DNA of 64,000 nucleotides from Leisingera sp. ANG1 (GCF_000203975.2 NZ_AFCF02000008.1:124001-188000), one strand, 5' to 3'; counted from the first letter of the stretch, positions 19,278 through 28,985 are shown. Notes: generated by a model not told the origin, from the letters alone. Numbers and translations are program-made.

Positions 19278-19367
19278 GCCGCCCGGCCGCAGGCCGGGCA
19301 GCGCCCGACCCGCCCCCCACGGGGCGGGCGCTTCTCGCCCACCCCGCCGGGCCGGCCGCTGCCCTTT
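19278..19367 (-). repeat. Dispersed GC-rich palindromic repeat, copy B (inverted)
   Basis: About 90 bp in the cobS-cobT gap, in the opposite orientation to copies A and C. It contains two hairpins: GCCCGGCC/GGCCGGGC (19281-19298 area) and GCGCCCG..CGGGCGC across 19301-19331. Nearly identical to copy C at 47415-47504. Confidence 0.8.
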
Positions 19368-19433
19368 CCGCAGCACACTCGCTGGACTTTCAATCAGGCA
19401 AGGGCGATGCTGACTGGCGGAAAAGGTGCGACC

Positions 19434-21311
19434 ATGAAAAAGCCGAACGACAACCCAGCCGATCCGTTCAAGAAGGCGCTGGCCGAAGCCACCAAGGTGA
19501 TGGCCGACGACCCGGAACTGTCGGTCAGCTATACCGTCGACCCCTCGGGGCTGTCGGGCGACTCGATGCGGCTGCCGCAGGTCTCCCGCCGGATGACCCG
19601 CGAGGAGGTGCTGCTGGCCCGTGGCACCGCGGATGCGCTGGCGCTGCGCCACAAGTTCCACGACGACGCTACCCACGCCAAATATGTGCCGCAGGGCGAA
19701 ATGGCCCGCGACCTCTATGAGGCGATGGAAACCGCCCGCTGCGAGGCGATGGGCGCGCGGCATATGCCCGGCACCGCGTCGAACATCGACGTCAAGATCC
19801 GCAACGAGTCGATCCGCCGCGGCTATGACCAGATGAAGTCCTCCTCCGAGGCGCCGCTGGCTGCCGCCGCGGGCTATCTGGTGCGCCATCTAGCAACCGG
19901 CCGCGAGTTGCCCGAAGGCGCGGGCAACATCATGGAGCTGTGGCGCGGGTTCATCGAATCCCAGGCCGGCGGCACGCTGGAGAACCTGGACGAAACCATT
20001 GCCGACCAGGCCGCCTTTGCCAAGCTGGCACGGCAGGTAATCTCCGACCTTGGCTATGGCGACCAGTTGGGCGACGACCCGGATGAGCTGGACGACGAGG
20101 CCAATGATGAGGCCGAGGACAACGCCGAGGAGCAGCAGGATCCGGACAGCACCGGCCAGGACGATAGCGAGGAGGAGCAGGCCGACGCCTCTCCTGAGCA
20201 GAGCCAGGAGCAGCAGCAGGACGAGAGCCAAGCCCAGGTCTCGATGGACGAAATGGCCGACGATGATCTGGCCGAGGACACCGAGATGCCCGATGGCGAG
20301 GCGCCGCTGGAGCCGCCTGCCCCGCCGCCGGTCTCTGACGCCGACCCGGACTACAAGGTGTTCCTGGATGCCCATGATGAGGAAATCAACGCCGAGGAAC
20401 TGGCCGAGCCTGCCGAGCTGGAGCGCCTGCGCGCCTATCTCGACCAGCAGCTGGAGCCGCTGAAGGGCGCCGTCAGCCGTTTGGCGAACAAGCTGCAGCG
20501 CCGCCTGCAGGCGCAGCAGAACCGCTCCTGGGAGTTTGACCGCGAGGAAGGCATCCTGGATGCCGGCCGCCTGGCGCGGGTGGTTGCCAACCCGACCACG
20601 CCGCTCAGCTTCAAGGTCGAAAAGGACACCGAGTTCCGCGACACTGTGGTGACGCTGCTGCTCGACAACTCCGGCTCGATGCGCGGCCGCCCGATTTCCA
20701 TCGCGGCGATCTGCGCCGACGTGCTGGCCCGCACGCTGGAGCGCTGCAACGTGAAGGTTGAAGTCCTCGGCTTCACCACCCGCGCCTGGAAAGGCGGCAT
20801 GGCGCGCGAGGCCTGGCTGAACGACGGCCGCCCGCAGCAGCCCGGCCGCCTGAACGACCTGCGCCACATCATCTACAAGGGCGCCGACGCCCCGATGCGC
20901 CGCACCCGCGCCAATCTGGGCCTGATGATGAAAGAGGGCCTCTTGAAGGAAAACATCGACGGCGAGGCGCTGGAATGGGCGCACCGGCGGATGGTGGCGC
21001 GGCGCGAGGCCCGCAAGATCCTGATGGTGATCTCCGACGGCGCGCCGGTGGATGATTCGACGCTGTCAGTGAACCCGGCGAACTATCTGGAGAAGCACCT
21101 GCGCGATGTGATTGCGATGGTGGAGAAGCGCAAGCAGGTGGAGCTGCTGGCGATTGGCATCGGCCATGACGTGACCCGCTATTATGAGCGTGCGGTGACG
21201 ATCACCGATGTTGAGCAGCTGGCCGGCGCCATGACCGAACAGCTGGCCGCCCTGTTCGACAGCGACCCGCGCGCCCGCGCCCGGGTAATGGGCATCAAAC
21301 GGGCCAGCTGA
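19434..21311 (+). CDS. cobT: Cobaltochelatase subunit CobT
   Basis: A 625-residue CobT. Order: N-terminal conserved region (about 1-200), a long acidic linker (about 209-300, rich in D/E/Q), and a C-terminal von Willebrand A domain with MIDAS motif DNSGS at 411-415, in [15 protein letters not shown], and the later T/D MIDAS residues. CobT forms the ring complex with CobS for ATP-driven cobalt insertion. I prefer ATG 19434 over 19407 because the GGAAAAGGTG stretch lies just before it and family members start with the lysine/asparagine-rich segment. Ends close to a large hairpin cluster. Confidence 0.95.
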   Translation: MKKPNDNPADPFKKALAEATKVMADDPELSVSYTVDPSGLSGDSMRLPQVSRRMTREEVLLARGTADALALRHKFHDDATHAKYVPQGEMARDLYEAMETARCEAMGARHMPGTASNIDVKIRNESIRRGYDQMKSSSEAPLAAAAGYLVRHLATGRELPEGAGNIMELWRGFIESQAGGTLENLDETIADQAAFAKLARQVISDLGYGDQLGDDPDELDDEANDEAEDNAEEQQDPDSTGQDDSEEEQADASPEQSQEQQQDESQAQVSMDEMADDDLAEDTEMPDGEAPLEPPAPPPVSDADPDYKVFLDAHDEEINAEELAEPAELERLRAYLDQQLEPLKGAVSRLANKLQRRLQAQQNRSWEFDREEGILDAGRLARVVANPTTPLSFKVEKDTEFRDTVVTLLLDNSGSMRGRPISIAAICADVLARTLERCNVKVEVLGFTTRAWKGGMAREAWLNDGRPQQPGRLNDLRHIIYKGADAPMRRTRANLGLMMKEGLLKENIDGEALEWAHRRMVARREARKILMVISDGAPVDDSTLSVNPANYLEKHLRDVIAMVEKRKQVELLAIGIGHDVTRYYERAVTITDVEQLAGAMTEQLAALFDSDPRARARVMGIKRAS

Positions 21312-21330
21312 TCCTGTAGCGGACAAAGGC

Positions 21331-21352
21331 AAGGGCGCGCTCCCGCGCCTTT
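21331..21352 (+). terminator. Likely cobT terminator
   Basis: AAGGGCGCG / CGCGCCTTT stem (one G-T pair) with a CTCC loop, 20 nt after the cobT stop, ending in TTT. First of a run of hairpins. Confidence 0.6.
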
Positions 21353-21357
21353 GGCCT

Positions 21358-21474
21358 GCATCTGCAGATGCCGTCCTCAGCCTTGGGCATGGCCGCGCGC
21401 TGACGCGCGCGGCGGCGCCGGATGCCCTGCATCCGGCGCGTGGCCCAACGGGCCGCAGCGCATCTTGGATGCGC
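21358..21474. repeat. Five tandem GC-rich hairpins/palindromes
   Basis: Consecutive inverted repeats with almost no space between them: GCATCTGCAGATGC (21358-21371), a 9-bp stem GCCGCGCGC/GCGCGCGGC with TGAC loop (21392-21413), an 11-bp stem GCGCCGGATGC/GCATCCGGCGC (21415-21439), GGCCC/GGGCC (21442-21454), and GCGCATC/GATGCGC (21458-21474). The rest of the 370-nt gap (to 21681) has no gene I can support and should hold the pepP-like promoter. Confidence 0.75.
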
Positions 21475-21681
21475 CAAGGCCGGGCGGGAGCCTCCCCCGA
21501 TTCAAGCCTTCCCGCTTGTTCCGTCAGGTCCCGGCAAATCTCTCTGCCGCCGCCCTTGCCAGCCGCAGGGGTATTTGGGACAAGAAGGGGCGCGCGGCTG
21601 CTCAGCCCCGCGCCTTTTCTTTGCTGCGGCCCTCAGGGTTTCCCCTGCTGCCGCCCCGCCCCATTAGCAGGAGAGACGCCG

Positions 21682-23472
21682 ATGTATCAGACCTTTGACG
21701 TGACCGCCCGCCCGGACCAGGGCCCGCCCCGTCTGGCTGCCCTGCGCAAGGAACTGGCGGCAGAAGGTCTCGACGGTTTCCTGGTGCCGCGCGCCGATGC
21801 CCATCAGGGTGAATATGTGGCGCCGCATGATGAGCGCCTTTCCTGGCTCACCGGCTTCACCGGCTCCGCAGGCTTTTGCGCGGTGCTGCAGGAGATTGCC
21901 GGCGTCTTCATCGACGGCCGCTACCGCACCCAGGTGAAACGGCAGGTCGCCGCGGAGTATACCCCAGTGCCCTGGCCCGATGTGCAGCTGGCGGACTGGC
22001 TGAAGGAACAGCTGCCCAGCGGCGGCAAGGTGGGCTTTGATCCCTGGCTGCATGCTGCGGGACAAATCACCTCGCTGGAAAAGGAGCTGAAGGGCAGCGG
22101 CATCACCCTGGTTCAATGCGATAACCTGGTGGACCGGATCTGGGCGGACCAGCCCGCGCCGCCGATGAACCCGGTGGCCGCGCACCCGCTGGACTACGCA
22201 GGCGAAAGTGCGGCGGACAAATGCGCGCGGCTGGCCAAGGGACTGCGCGAGGCAGGCCAGGCGGCGGCGGTCATCACCCTGCCCGACAGCATCATGTGGC
22301 TGTTGAACATCCGCGGCAGCGACGTGGCCCGCAACCCGGTGGCGCATGGCTTTGCCATCCTGCACGATGACGCGCGGGTGGACCTGTTCATGGCTGCGGA
22401 GAAGCTGGACGGGCTTGAGGGCCACTTTGACAGCTCCGTCACCGTGCATTCGCCGGAAGACTTCCTCAAAGCCACTGCAGCACTCAACGGGTCAGTCGCT
22501 GCCGACTCCGGCACCGTGCCGCAGATCGTGGCGGACAAGCTGGGCGAACGGCTGGTGCCCGCAGGCGACCCCTGCGCCCTGCCCAAGGCCCGCAAGAACG
22601 CCGCCGAGATCGCGGGCAGCGCGGCAGCGCATCTGCGTGACGGTGCCGCCATCGTGGAGATGCTGGCCTGGCTGGATGCGCAAGCCCCCGGCACCATCAC
22701 CGAAATCGACGTGGTGAAGAAGCTGGAGAGCCTGCGCCGCGAGGACCCGGCCCTGCGCGACATCAGCTTTGAAACCATCGCAGGTACCGGCGAGAACGGC
22801 GCCGTCATGCATTACCGTGTGACCGAAGAAACCGACACTCGGCTGGAGGACGGCCATCTGCTGGTGATGGACAGCGGCGGCCAGTATCTGGACGGTACCA
22901 CCGACATCACCCGCACCATCGCCATCGGCACCCCGGGCGAGGAGGAGCGCGCCGCCTACACCCGCGTGCTGCAGGGCATGATCGCCATGTCCCGCCTGCG
23001 CTGGCCTAAAGGGCTGGCGGGCCGTGACATCGAATGCATCGGCCGGATGCCGCTGTGGCTGGCAGGCCAGGACTTCAACCACGGGCTTGGCCACGGCGTC
23101 GGAGCTTACTTGAGTGTGCATGAAGGCCCGCAGCGGCTGGCGCGCACCAGCCATGTGCCGTTTGAGCCCGGCATGATCCTGTCCAATGAGCCGGGATACT
23201 ACCGCGAGAGTGCCTTTGGCATCCGGATCGAGAACCTTCTGGTTGTTGAAACCGCCCCGGCCCTTGACACCAGCGACGCAGAGCGCGACATGCTGTGCTG
23301 GCGCACGCTCACCTTTGCCCCGGTTGACCGGCGGCTGGTGAATGCCTCCATGCTGACAGCAGACGAGAAAGACTGGCTCGACAGCTACCACCAGGAGGTT
23401 CTGGCAAAAATCGGCCCGCAGCTCAGCCCCGCCGCAAAGGCGTGGCTTGATGCCGCAACCGCCCCCTTGTGA
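21682..23472 (+). CDS. Xaa-Pro aminopeptidase, M24 family (aminopeptidase P type)
   Basis: A 596-residue M24B peptidase that frees an N-terminal residue followed by proline. It has the long three-part form: two creatinase-like N-terminal domains (about 1-300) then the pita-bread catalytic domain with metal ligands in VMDSGGQYLDGTTDITRT (two Asp), FNHGLGHGVGAYLSVHEGP (His), and ILSNEPGYYRE / FGIRIENLL (Glu, Glu). The start at ATG 21682 has AGGAG 9 nt before it; the frame open to 21469 runs through hairpins. It is followed 62 nt later by a DUF427 gene. Confidence 0.94.
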   Translation: MYQTFDVTARPDQGPPRLAALRKELAAEGLDGFLVPRADAHQGEYVAPHDERLSWLTGFTGSAGFCAVLQEIAGVFIDGRYRTQVKRQVAAEYTPVPWPDVQLADWLKEQLPSGGKVGFDPWLHAAGQITSLEKELKGSGITLVQCDNLVDRIWADQPAPPMNPVAAHPLDYAGESAADKCARLAKGLREAGQAAAVITLPDSIMWLLNIRGSDVARNPVAHGFAILHDDARVDLFMAAEKLDGLEGHFDSSVTVHSPEDFLKATAALNGSVAADSGTVPQIVADKLGERLVPAGDPCALPKARKNAAEIAGSAAAHLRDGAAIVEMLAWLDAQAPGTITEIDVVKKLESLRREDPALRDISFETIAGTGENGAVMHYRVTEETDTRLEDGHLLVMDSGGQYLDGTTDITRTIAIGTPGEEERAAYTRVLQGMIAMSRLRWPKGLAGRDIECIGRMPLWLAGQDFNHGLGHGVGAYLSVHEGPQRLARTSHVPFEPGMILSNEPGYYRESAFGIRIENLLVVETAPALDTSDAERDMLCWRTLTFAPVDRRLVNASMLTADEKDWLDSYHQEVLAKIGPQLSPAAKAWLDAATAPL

Positions 23473-23534
23473 CACGGCAGTGTTACATAGGCTGAACACA
23501 AGACGACAAGACCGAAGAGAATGGGAAAACACGC

Positions 23535-23876
23535 ATGACCACTATCCGTATCCGCAAGGCCGAAGGCACCTGGACTGTCCGCTCAGGCGGCGCCGTATTG
23601 GGGGAAACCTCCAATGCACTGGAGCTGTCGGAGGGCGATCTGGATCCGGTCATCTATTTCCCGCGCGAAGACATTGCGATGGCGTTCCTGGACCGCACCA
23701 GCAAGACCACCCACTGCCCGCACAAGGGTGACGCCAGCTATTTCTCGATCGCCAACAAGTCCTCGGTGACCGAAAACGCCGCTTGGAGCTATGAGGACCC
23801 CAAGGATGAAGTTGCAGAGATCAAGGGCCACCTGGCCTTTGTGCTGAGCGACTCCGTCAAGGTGGAACAGGTCTGA
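23535..23876 (+). CDS. DUF427 domain protein
   Basis: 113 residues matching the DUF427 family throughout: GTWTVRSGGAVLGETSNALEL, PVIYFPREDIAMAFLDRT, and the family signature THCPHKGDASYFSI. It is a small beta-rich cytosolic protein of unknown activity, widespread in Actinobacteria and Proteobacteria. It lies 62 nt after the aminopeptidase gene on the same strand and is followed by a terminator, so it may be the last gene of that unit. Confidence 0.9.
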   Translation: MTTIRIRKAEGTWTVRSGGAVLGETSNALELSEGDLDPVIYFPREDIAMAFLDRTSKTTHCPHKGDASYFSIANKSSVTENAAWSYEDPKDEVAEIKGHLAFVLSDSVKVEQV

Positions 23877-23955
23877 ACCGCCCGCCCGGCTTCACTGCGG
23901 GAGTTTCGCGCAGCTGCGGCCGTCCTGCCAGACGGCAATAAGTTAAAAAAACAAG

Positions 23956-23981
23956 CACCGGTGCCTTGGCGCCGGTGTTTT
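23956..23981 (+). terminator. Terminator after the DUF427 gene
   Basis: CACCGGTGCC/GGCGCCGGTG stem with a very short loop, then TTTT, 79 nt after the stop. Confidence 0.8.
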
Positions 23982-24062
23982 CACTTGGGGGTTCTTAGGC
24001 CGGCAAAGCCCTGCCGCTGTCCAAAACAGCGGCTGTCTGCCGTCCGGCACAATCTAAGGGGA

Positions 24063-24296
24063 TCAGGTCAGGAGGGCCCGGCTGAGGTTCAGCCTGGCTT
24101 GCTCCAAAGAGTCGCCTGCACCGAGAATATCCGTTTCGCGCGCACATTGGATTGCGTAGTTGATTGCCGCTTCCAGTGCTGCCCGTTCGTTTTCCCGCTC
24201 GTCCGCCTTGTGTTTCGCACCAGCCTCTTGCGGGCCAGTTTCGAAGTTTCGCATTTTGGTTGCCTGCCGATGTGAGTGTTTTTGCGACTTATTCAC
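24063..24296 (-). CDS. Small hypothetical protein
   Basis: 77 codons from a GTG at 24296, or 63 from ATG 24254. The shorter form (MRNFETGPQEAG...) is more likely to be the protein, since its C-terminal 50 residues are well formed and helical: ENERAALEAAINYAIQCARETD, then SLEQARLNLSRALL. No transmembrane segment, no motif. Neither start has a clear ribosome-binding site. A perfect CtrA-type TTAA-N7-TTAAC lies 41 nt upstream of the GTG. I do not recognise the family; existence as a gene is moderately likely. Confidence 0.5.
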   Translation of the reverse strand: MNKSQKHSHRQATKMRNFETGPQEAGAKHKADERENERAALEAAINYAIQCARETDILGAGDSLEQARLNLSRALLT

Positions 24297-24336
24297 GTAT
24301 TGTTGAGTCAGACTTTGATGCAGAGCAATGCGCAGA

Positions 24337-24352
24337 TTAATTAATCCTTAAC
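24337..24352. promoter_or_regulatory. CtrA-type site TTAA-N7-TTAAC
   Basis: TTAATTAATCCTTAAC is an exact match to the CtrA consensus TTAA-N7-TTAAC. It sits in the AT-rich region just upstream of the small minus-strand ORF. CtrA binding is inferred from the consensus only. Confidence 0.5.
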
Positions 24353-24450
24353 CTGTATCCAAAATCTCACATATCCGGGGAGCAACGCGGAAAGTTTCCC
24401 CTAAACCGGCACGGGTTTGCACTGGCGCCGCTGCAACTGCTCTGCCTGCC

Positions 24451-26133
24451 CTACCTGTGCTCCTCGGCGGCGGTGGCGGCCAGGGCGCGGTTGTAGGCCT
24501 TCAGCGCGTCCACATGATAGAGCGCACCGATGACCTGCTCCTTGCCGTCCTCTTCCATCACCACAGGCAGATAGGGCACATCGGCCCGGTCGAAAACCGG
24601 CATCGCCGCCTCCAGCGAGGCAGCCGCGCGGATGCACAGCCCCTCCTCCACCAGCGCCTGGCAGTCCTCCGGGCTGGCGCAGCGGCTATCGCCCATCGGC
24701 CGCATCACCGCGCCTGCGCGGATCAGCGCCAGCAGATAGGCCTGCGGCCCGGCGGCGCAGTGAATGTCGCGGCGCTCCAGCTGGGTCAGGAAGAAGGACC
24801 GGTCCACCAGCCGCGAGGCCAGCGCGGTGGACATGGAAACCGACACCATCACCGCCAGGCCAATCTGCCAGTCGCCGGTGAGTTCAAACACAATGAGGGT
24901 GGTTGAAATCGGCGCACCCAGCACCGCGGCCGCCACTGCCCCCATGCCGGCAAAGGCGTAGAGCGTGTGGGTGCCAGACACATCCGGCAGCACCGAGGTG
25001 GCGATCAGGCCGAAGGCCAGCCCGGTCAGCGCGCCGATCATAAGCGAGGGCGAGAACACCCCGCCGCCCATGCGCCCGCCCATGGTGATGGCCACGGCGG
25101 CGGTCTTGACCACGGTGAAGATCACCGCCTGCCCCAGCAGCAAACCCCCGGTCAGCGCCAGCACGGTGGTTTCATAGCCGACGCCGATGATATGCGGGAA
25201 CCAGACCGCAATCACACCCAGCATGGCGCCGGACACAGCAGGGCGCAGCCAGCGCGGCAGCATCAGGCGTTTCTGCACCGCATTGCCCACCTTGTCGGCA
25301 AAGAAGATTGCCCGCATCTGCGCGACGGCCACCAGGCCGCAGATCAGCCCGAGGATCAGGAAGGCGGGCAGCTCCACATAGAACTGCAGCGCACCGGGCG
25401 TGTTGAGGGTGAATTCGGTCACGTCGCCGTATTCCAGCCGGTTGATTACGGTGCCCGCGACCGAGGCCACCACGATCGGCGCAAAGGCGTTGACGGAGAA
25501 ATGCCGCAGCACCACCTCCATCGCAAACAGCGCGCCGGCAATCGGCGCGTTGAAGCTGGCAGAGACGCCCGCGGCCACCGCACAGCCCAACAGGTCGCGC
25601 CCGGTGATGCCGTCGGCGTTGATCCGGTTGCTGACCCAAGTGGAAATCACCCCGGCCAGGTGCACCACCGGCCCTTCCCGGCCCGTGGACCCGCCTGTTG
25701 AGAGCGTGATGAAGGAGGCCAGCGCCGAGGCCAGGCCCTCCTTGTGCTCCACCCGGCCGTCATGCAGCGCCGCGCCTTCGATCACATCGGCAACAGAGCG
25801 CACCCGGGCATCCGGAGTGAAGCGGTCGAGGATCAGCCCCACCACCAGCCCGCCGCCTGCAGCAATGCTGACCAGCACATACCAGGGCAGATCCTGCGCG
25901 TAGGAATGCAAGTAGTCGACATCCGGCGCGCCATAGACCCAGGCCTGCAGCGCCGCGATCCCCTTGCGGAAGAACAGCGCGGCAAAACCGGCGGCGATGC
26001 CGATCAGGAGCGCGATCAGCCAGAACTGGAACTGGCTCGGGCCGCGGTGGCGCAGCACCCGCCAGATGTCCTTGAGGCCGGCCAGCCATTGCAGGAGAAT
26101 TGCGGAAAGGGACGAACGGATTTCTTGCACCAT
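24451..26133 (-). CDS. ClC-family chloride channel/antiporter with C-terminal CBS region
   Basis: 560 residues with about ten to eleven hydrophobic segments. The ClC signature loops are present: GGSTGREGPVVHLAG (148-161; gating Glu at 153), GGRMGGGVFSPSLMIGA, and AGMGAVAAAVLGAPISTTLIVFELT. The last 100 residues (RAGAVMRPMGDSR...) form a degenerate CBS-like pair. ClC proteins exchange chloride for protons or pass chloride; the external gating Glu is kept, but I did not verify the second Glu that marks antiporters. Single gene, leftward; recN starts downstream after it in the same direction of the next unit. Confidence 0.92.
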   Translation of the reverse strand: MVQEIRSSLSAILLQWLAGLKDIWRVLRHRGPSQFQFWLIALLIGIAAGFAALFFRKGIAALQAWVYGAPDVDYLHSYAQDLPWYVLVSIAAGGGLVVGLILDRFTPDARVRSVADVIEGAALHDGRVEHKEGLASALASFITLSTGGSTGREGPVVHLAGVISTWVSNRINADGITGRDLLGCAVAAGVSASFNAPIAGALFAMEVVLRHFSVNAFAPIVVASVAGTVINRLEYGDVTEFTLNTPGALQFYVELPAFLILGLICGLVAVAQMRAIFFADKVGNAVQKRLMLPRWLRPAVSGAMLGVIAVWFPHIIGVGYETTVLALTGGLLLGQAVIFTVVKTAAVAITMGGRMGGGVFSPSLMIGALTGLAFGLIATSVLPDVSGTHTLYAFAGMGAVAAAVLGAPISTTLIVFELTGDWQIGLAVMVSVSMSTALASRLVDRSFFLTQLERRDIHCAAGPQAYLLALIRAGAVMRPMGDSRCASPEDCQALVEEGLCIRAAASLEAAMPVFDRADVPYLPVVMEEDGKEQVIGALYHVDALKAYNRALAATAAEEHR

Positions 26134-26222
26134 AACCTGTCAGCGGGTCTTTTTGTTTTCTGTGGCCCCTAGCTGCCACAGTCCGGTTAAAGAACCCTCA
26201 CCCAGGCTATGGCGCTGGCGGG

Positions 26223-27872
26223 TCATCCCGCCAGCAGCGCGCGGGCCGCAGCGCGGGCCTCCTCGGTGATGGTATCACCGGACACCATCCGGGCAAGCTC
26301 ATCCACCCGCTCGGACTCGGCCAGCGGCACCACCTGCGACAGGGTCATGCCGTCGACCACCTGCTTGCGCACCTGCCAGTGATGGCCGCCAAGGGCCGCA
26401 ACCTGCGGCGAGTGGGTCACCACCAGCACCTGGCCGCTGCCAGCCAAGCTGCGCAGGCGCCGGCCCACGGCATCTGCCGTTGCCCCGCCGACGCCGCGGT
26501 CGATCTCGTCAAAAATCAGCGTCTTGCTGGAATCCTCACCGCGCAGGCAGACCTTCAGCGCCAGCAGGAACCGGCTCAGCTCGCCGCCGGAGGCAATCTT
26601 GTTCAGCGGGCCTGCCGGCGCGCCGGGGTTGGTAGCCACGGTAAATGCCACTGCGTCCATGCCCTCCGGCCCCGGCTCTGCCGTGGTGATGCGGGTCTCA
26701 AACACCGCGCGTTCCATCTTGAGCGGTGCCAGTTCTGCCATCACGGCCTTATCCAGCGCCGCAGCGCTTTGGCGGCGCACTGCGCCCAGCTGCTTGGCGG
26801 CCTCGGTATAGGCCGCCTCCGCGGTCTTCAGTGCTGCCTCCTGGTCGGCCAGATCCTGATCGCCCGCGTCCAATGCCGCCAGCTTGCTGCGCAGCGTTTC
26901 TGCGTAGCCTGCCAGCTCATCCGGCTGCACGTCGTGCTTGCGCGCCAGGCCACGGATCGCGAACAGGCGCTCCTCGCAATCTTCCAGCTCACCAGGGTTG
27001 AAATCAAGGCTGTCCAGCACCCGCTCAACCCCGTCCTGGGCATCGCCGAGTTCAATCATCGCGCGGCTGAGCGCCGCCAGCGGCTCATCCAGCCCGCCCT
27101 CGGCCTCCTGCCCCGCGACGCCTTCCAGCCAGCGCTGCGCCTCGCCCATTGCCGCCTCAGCACCCTCGCTCAGCAGCGCGTGGGCGCGGGCAATGTCGCC
27201 GCGGATACGCTCTGCCGCCTGCATCTGGCGGCGGCGGGTGTCCAGCGCCTCATCCTCGCCCGGCTGCGGGTCCAGCTTGTCCAGCTCCCCCACCGCGTGG
27301 CGCAGGAACTCTTCCTCGGCACGTACCGCTTCCAGCGCGGCGCGGGTGGCCGCCACCGTCTTGCGCGCCTTGGCAGCATCGCCCCAGGCGCTGCGCACAG
27401 AGGCCAGAAGCGCCTGCACCCCGGCGTATTGGTCCAGCAGCGCCATATGGCCGCGCGGGTTCAGCAAACCGCGGTCGTCATGCTGGCCGTGCAGTTCCAC
27501 CAATGTCTCCGACAACGCCCGCAGCACCTCGCCCGAGCAGCGGCGGTCGTTGACCCAGGCAGTCTTGCGCCCCTCGGCGGTGTTCACCCGGCGCAGGATC
27601 AGCTCATTGCCGCCCGGCAGCCCGGCCTCTTCCAGAATGGCATGTGCGGGATGGCCTTCGCCCAGCTCGAACTCCGCCAGAACCTCGCCCTGGCTTGCCC
27701 CCTGGCGCACCAGTTCGGCGCGGCCGCGCCAGCCCAGAACAAAGCCGAGACTGTCGAGCAGGATCGATTTTCCTGCCCCGGTCTCGCCGGTCAGCACATT
27801 CAATCCGGGCTGAAAGTTCAGCTCCAGATGATCAATGATCAGGATATCCCGGATATCAAGCGCGCGCAGCAT
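26223..27872 (-). CDS. recN: DNA repair protein RecN
   Basis: 549 residues, an SMC-like ATPase of double-strand break repair. Walker A is GETGAGKSI (29-37), two coiled-coil arms run about 150-370 (many Ala/Glu/Leu heptads), and the C-terminal part has the ABC signature LNKIASGGELSRFLLALK and Walker B TLIFDEIDRGVGG. It starts 27 nt after the bamD stop and lies in the bamD-recN order typical of alphaproteobacteria, where both follow the dcw cluster. Confidence 0.95.
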   Translation of the reverse strand: MLRALDIRDILIIDHLELNFQPGLNVLTGETGAGKSILLDSLGFVLGWRGRAELVRQGASQGEVLAEFELGEGHPAHAILEEAGLPGGNELILRRVNTAEGRKTAWVNDRRCSGEVLRALSETLVELHGQHDDRGLLNPRGHMALLDQYAGVQALLASVRSAWGDAAKARKTVAATRAALEAVRAEEEFLRHAVGELDKLDPQPGEDEALDTRRRQMQAAERIRGDIARAHALLSEGAEAAMGEAQRWLEGVAGQEAEGGLDEPLAALSRAMIELGDAQDGVERVLDSLDFNPGELEDCEERLFAIRGLARKHDVQPDELAGYAETLRSKLAALDAGDQDLADQEAALKTAEAAYTEAAKQLGAVRRQSAAALDKAVMAELAPLKMERAVFETRITTAEPGPEGMDAVAFTVATNPGAPAGPLNKIASGGELSRFLLALKVCLRGEDSSKTLIFDEIDRGVGGATADAVGRRLRSLAGSGQVLVVTHSPQVAALGGHHWQVRKQVVDGMTLSQVVPLAESERVDELARMVSGDTITEEARAAARALLAG

Positions 27873-27899
27873 TGCCCCGCCCCATTGCCGCGGCGGCCG

Positions 27900-28748
27900 T
27901 TACAGCCACCGACCCTTGATCGTCTGGCGGTAAATCTGGCTCAGCCAGTTGTTGCCGCGGTCCTTGGGCTTGAGCCCATTTGCGGACAGCAGTTTGTAGC
28001 TGTCCTCGTACCAATCGGTGGACTGGAAGTTATGGCCCAGAATGGCCGCCGCAGTCTGCGCCTCGGCGGTCAGGCCCAGCGACAGGTAGGACTCGACCAG
28101 ACGGTGCAGCGCTTCCGGCGTGTGGCTGGTGGTCTGGAAGTCCTCCACCACCACCCGGAAGCGGTTGATCGCAGAGGAGTAATGGCCGCGGCGCAGGTAA
28201 TAGCGGCCGATCTCCATCTCCTTGCCCGCCAGGTGGTCAAAGGCCAGGTCGAATTTCAGGATCGCCGAATTGGCATATTCACTGTCAGGGTAGACCTCGA
28301 TCACGGTGCGCAGCGCCTGCAGCGCCTGGAAGGTCAGCCCCTGGTCACGGCCCACTTCATCGATCTGGTCATAATAGCTGAGCGCCAGCAGATACTGGGC
28401 ATAGGCCGCGTCTTCATCCGCCGGGTAGAAGTCGATGAACCGCTGCGCGGCGGCGCGGCTGTTCTCGTAATCCTTGACCTGATGATAGGAGAAGGCCTGC
28501 ATGATCACTGATTGCTTGGCCCATTCGGAATAGGGGTACAGGCGCTCGATCTCGGAAAAGTAATAAACCGCATCCTTGGGACGGCGGTTGGCCAGTTCGA
28601 ACTCCGCCCGCTCATAAATCTGATCCGGCGGGAAAGCTTCGACCGACTCGCCGCGCTTCACCGCGCCGCCGTCGCCGCCGCAGCCTGCAAGGGCCGCCAT
28701 CAAAAGGACTGCGCCGAGGGTTTTGGCTCCTGCCCTGATGCCGTTCAT
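27900..28748 (-). CDS. bamD: Outer-membrane assembly lipoprotein BamD (ComL)
   Basis: 282 residues with a lipoprotein signal: hydrophobic run then LMAALAGC, so the acylated Cys is about residue 22. Downstream are TPR-like helical repeats: FPPDQIYERAEFELANRRPKDAVYYFSEIERLYPYSEWAKQSVIMQAFSYHQ and ALSYYDQIDEVGRDQGLTFQALQALRTVIEVYPDSEYANSAILK segments. BamD is the essential lipoprotein of the BAM complex that inserts beta-barrel proteins. It follows lpxC and precedes recN on the same strand. Confidence 0.94.
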   Translation of the reverse strand: MNGIRAGAKTLGAVLLMAALAGCGGDGGAVKRGESVEAFPPDQIYERAEFELANRRPKDAVYYFSEIERLYPYSEWAKQSVIMQAFSYHQVKDYENSRAAAQRFIDFYPADEDAAYAQYLLALSYYDQIDEVGRDQGLTFQALQALRTVIEVYPDSEYANSAILKFDLAFDHLAGKEMEIGRYYLRRGHYSSAINRFRVVVEDFQTTSHTPEALHRLVESYLSLGLTAEAQTAAAILGHNFQSTDWYEDSYKLLSANGLKPKDRGNNWLSQIYRQTIKGRWL

Positions 28749-28930
28749 TGTGCCTCACCTCACCGTCATTGCCTTACGGGTGTATGCCCCGGTTATGCCG
28801 TCTCTAGCATATTCAAATGGCGCGCAAAACGCCTTTCGACACTTCCGCACTCACATGGCAGAGAAAGCCGTCCATGGTCAAGGCTGCCCTGCCGTTCCCG
28901 CCCCGTACCGCGCCGCCGCACAGGAAAAGA

Positions 28931-28952
28931 CCCGGGACACTCACGTCCCGGG
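28931..28952 (-). terminator. Terminator after lpxC
   Basis: Perfect 8-bp stem CCCGGGAC/GTCCCGGG (28931-28938, 28945-28952) with a 6-nt loop; on the minus strand it is followed by TCTTTTCC. It lies 34 nt after the lpxC stop, between lpxC and bamD. Confidence 0.8.
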
Positions 28953-28985
28953 CCAGTCTGTCCGCTCGTAGTTTGGTCTTCTGCC

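Noticed and set aside
26379-28511. Antisense open frame over recN/bamD (710 codons)
   Set aside because: Shadow with no motif; the sense frames are clear RecN and BamD.
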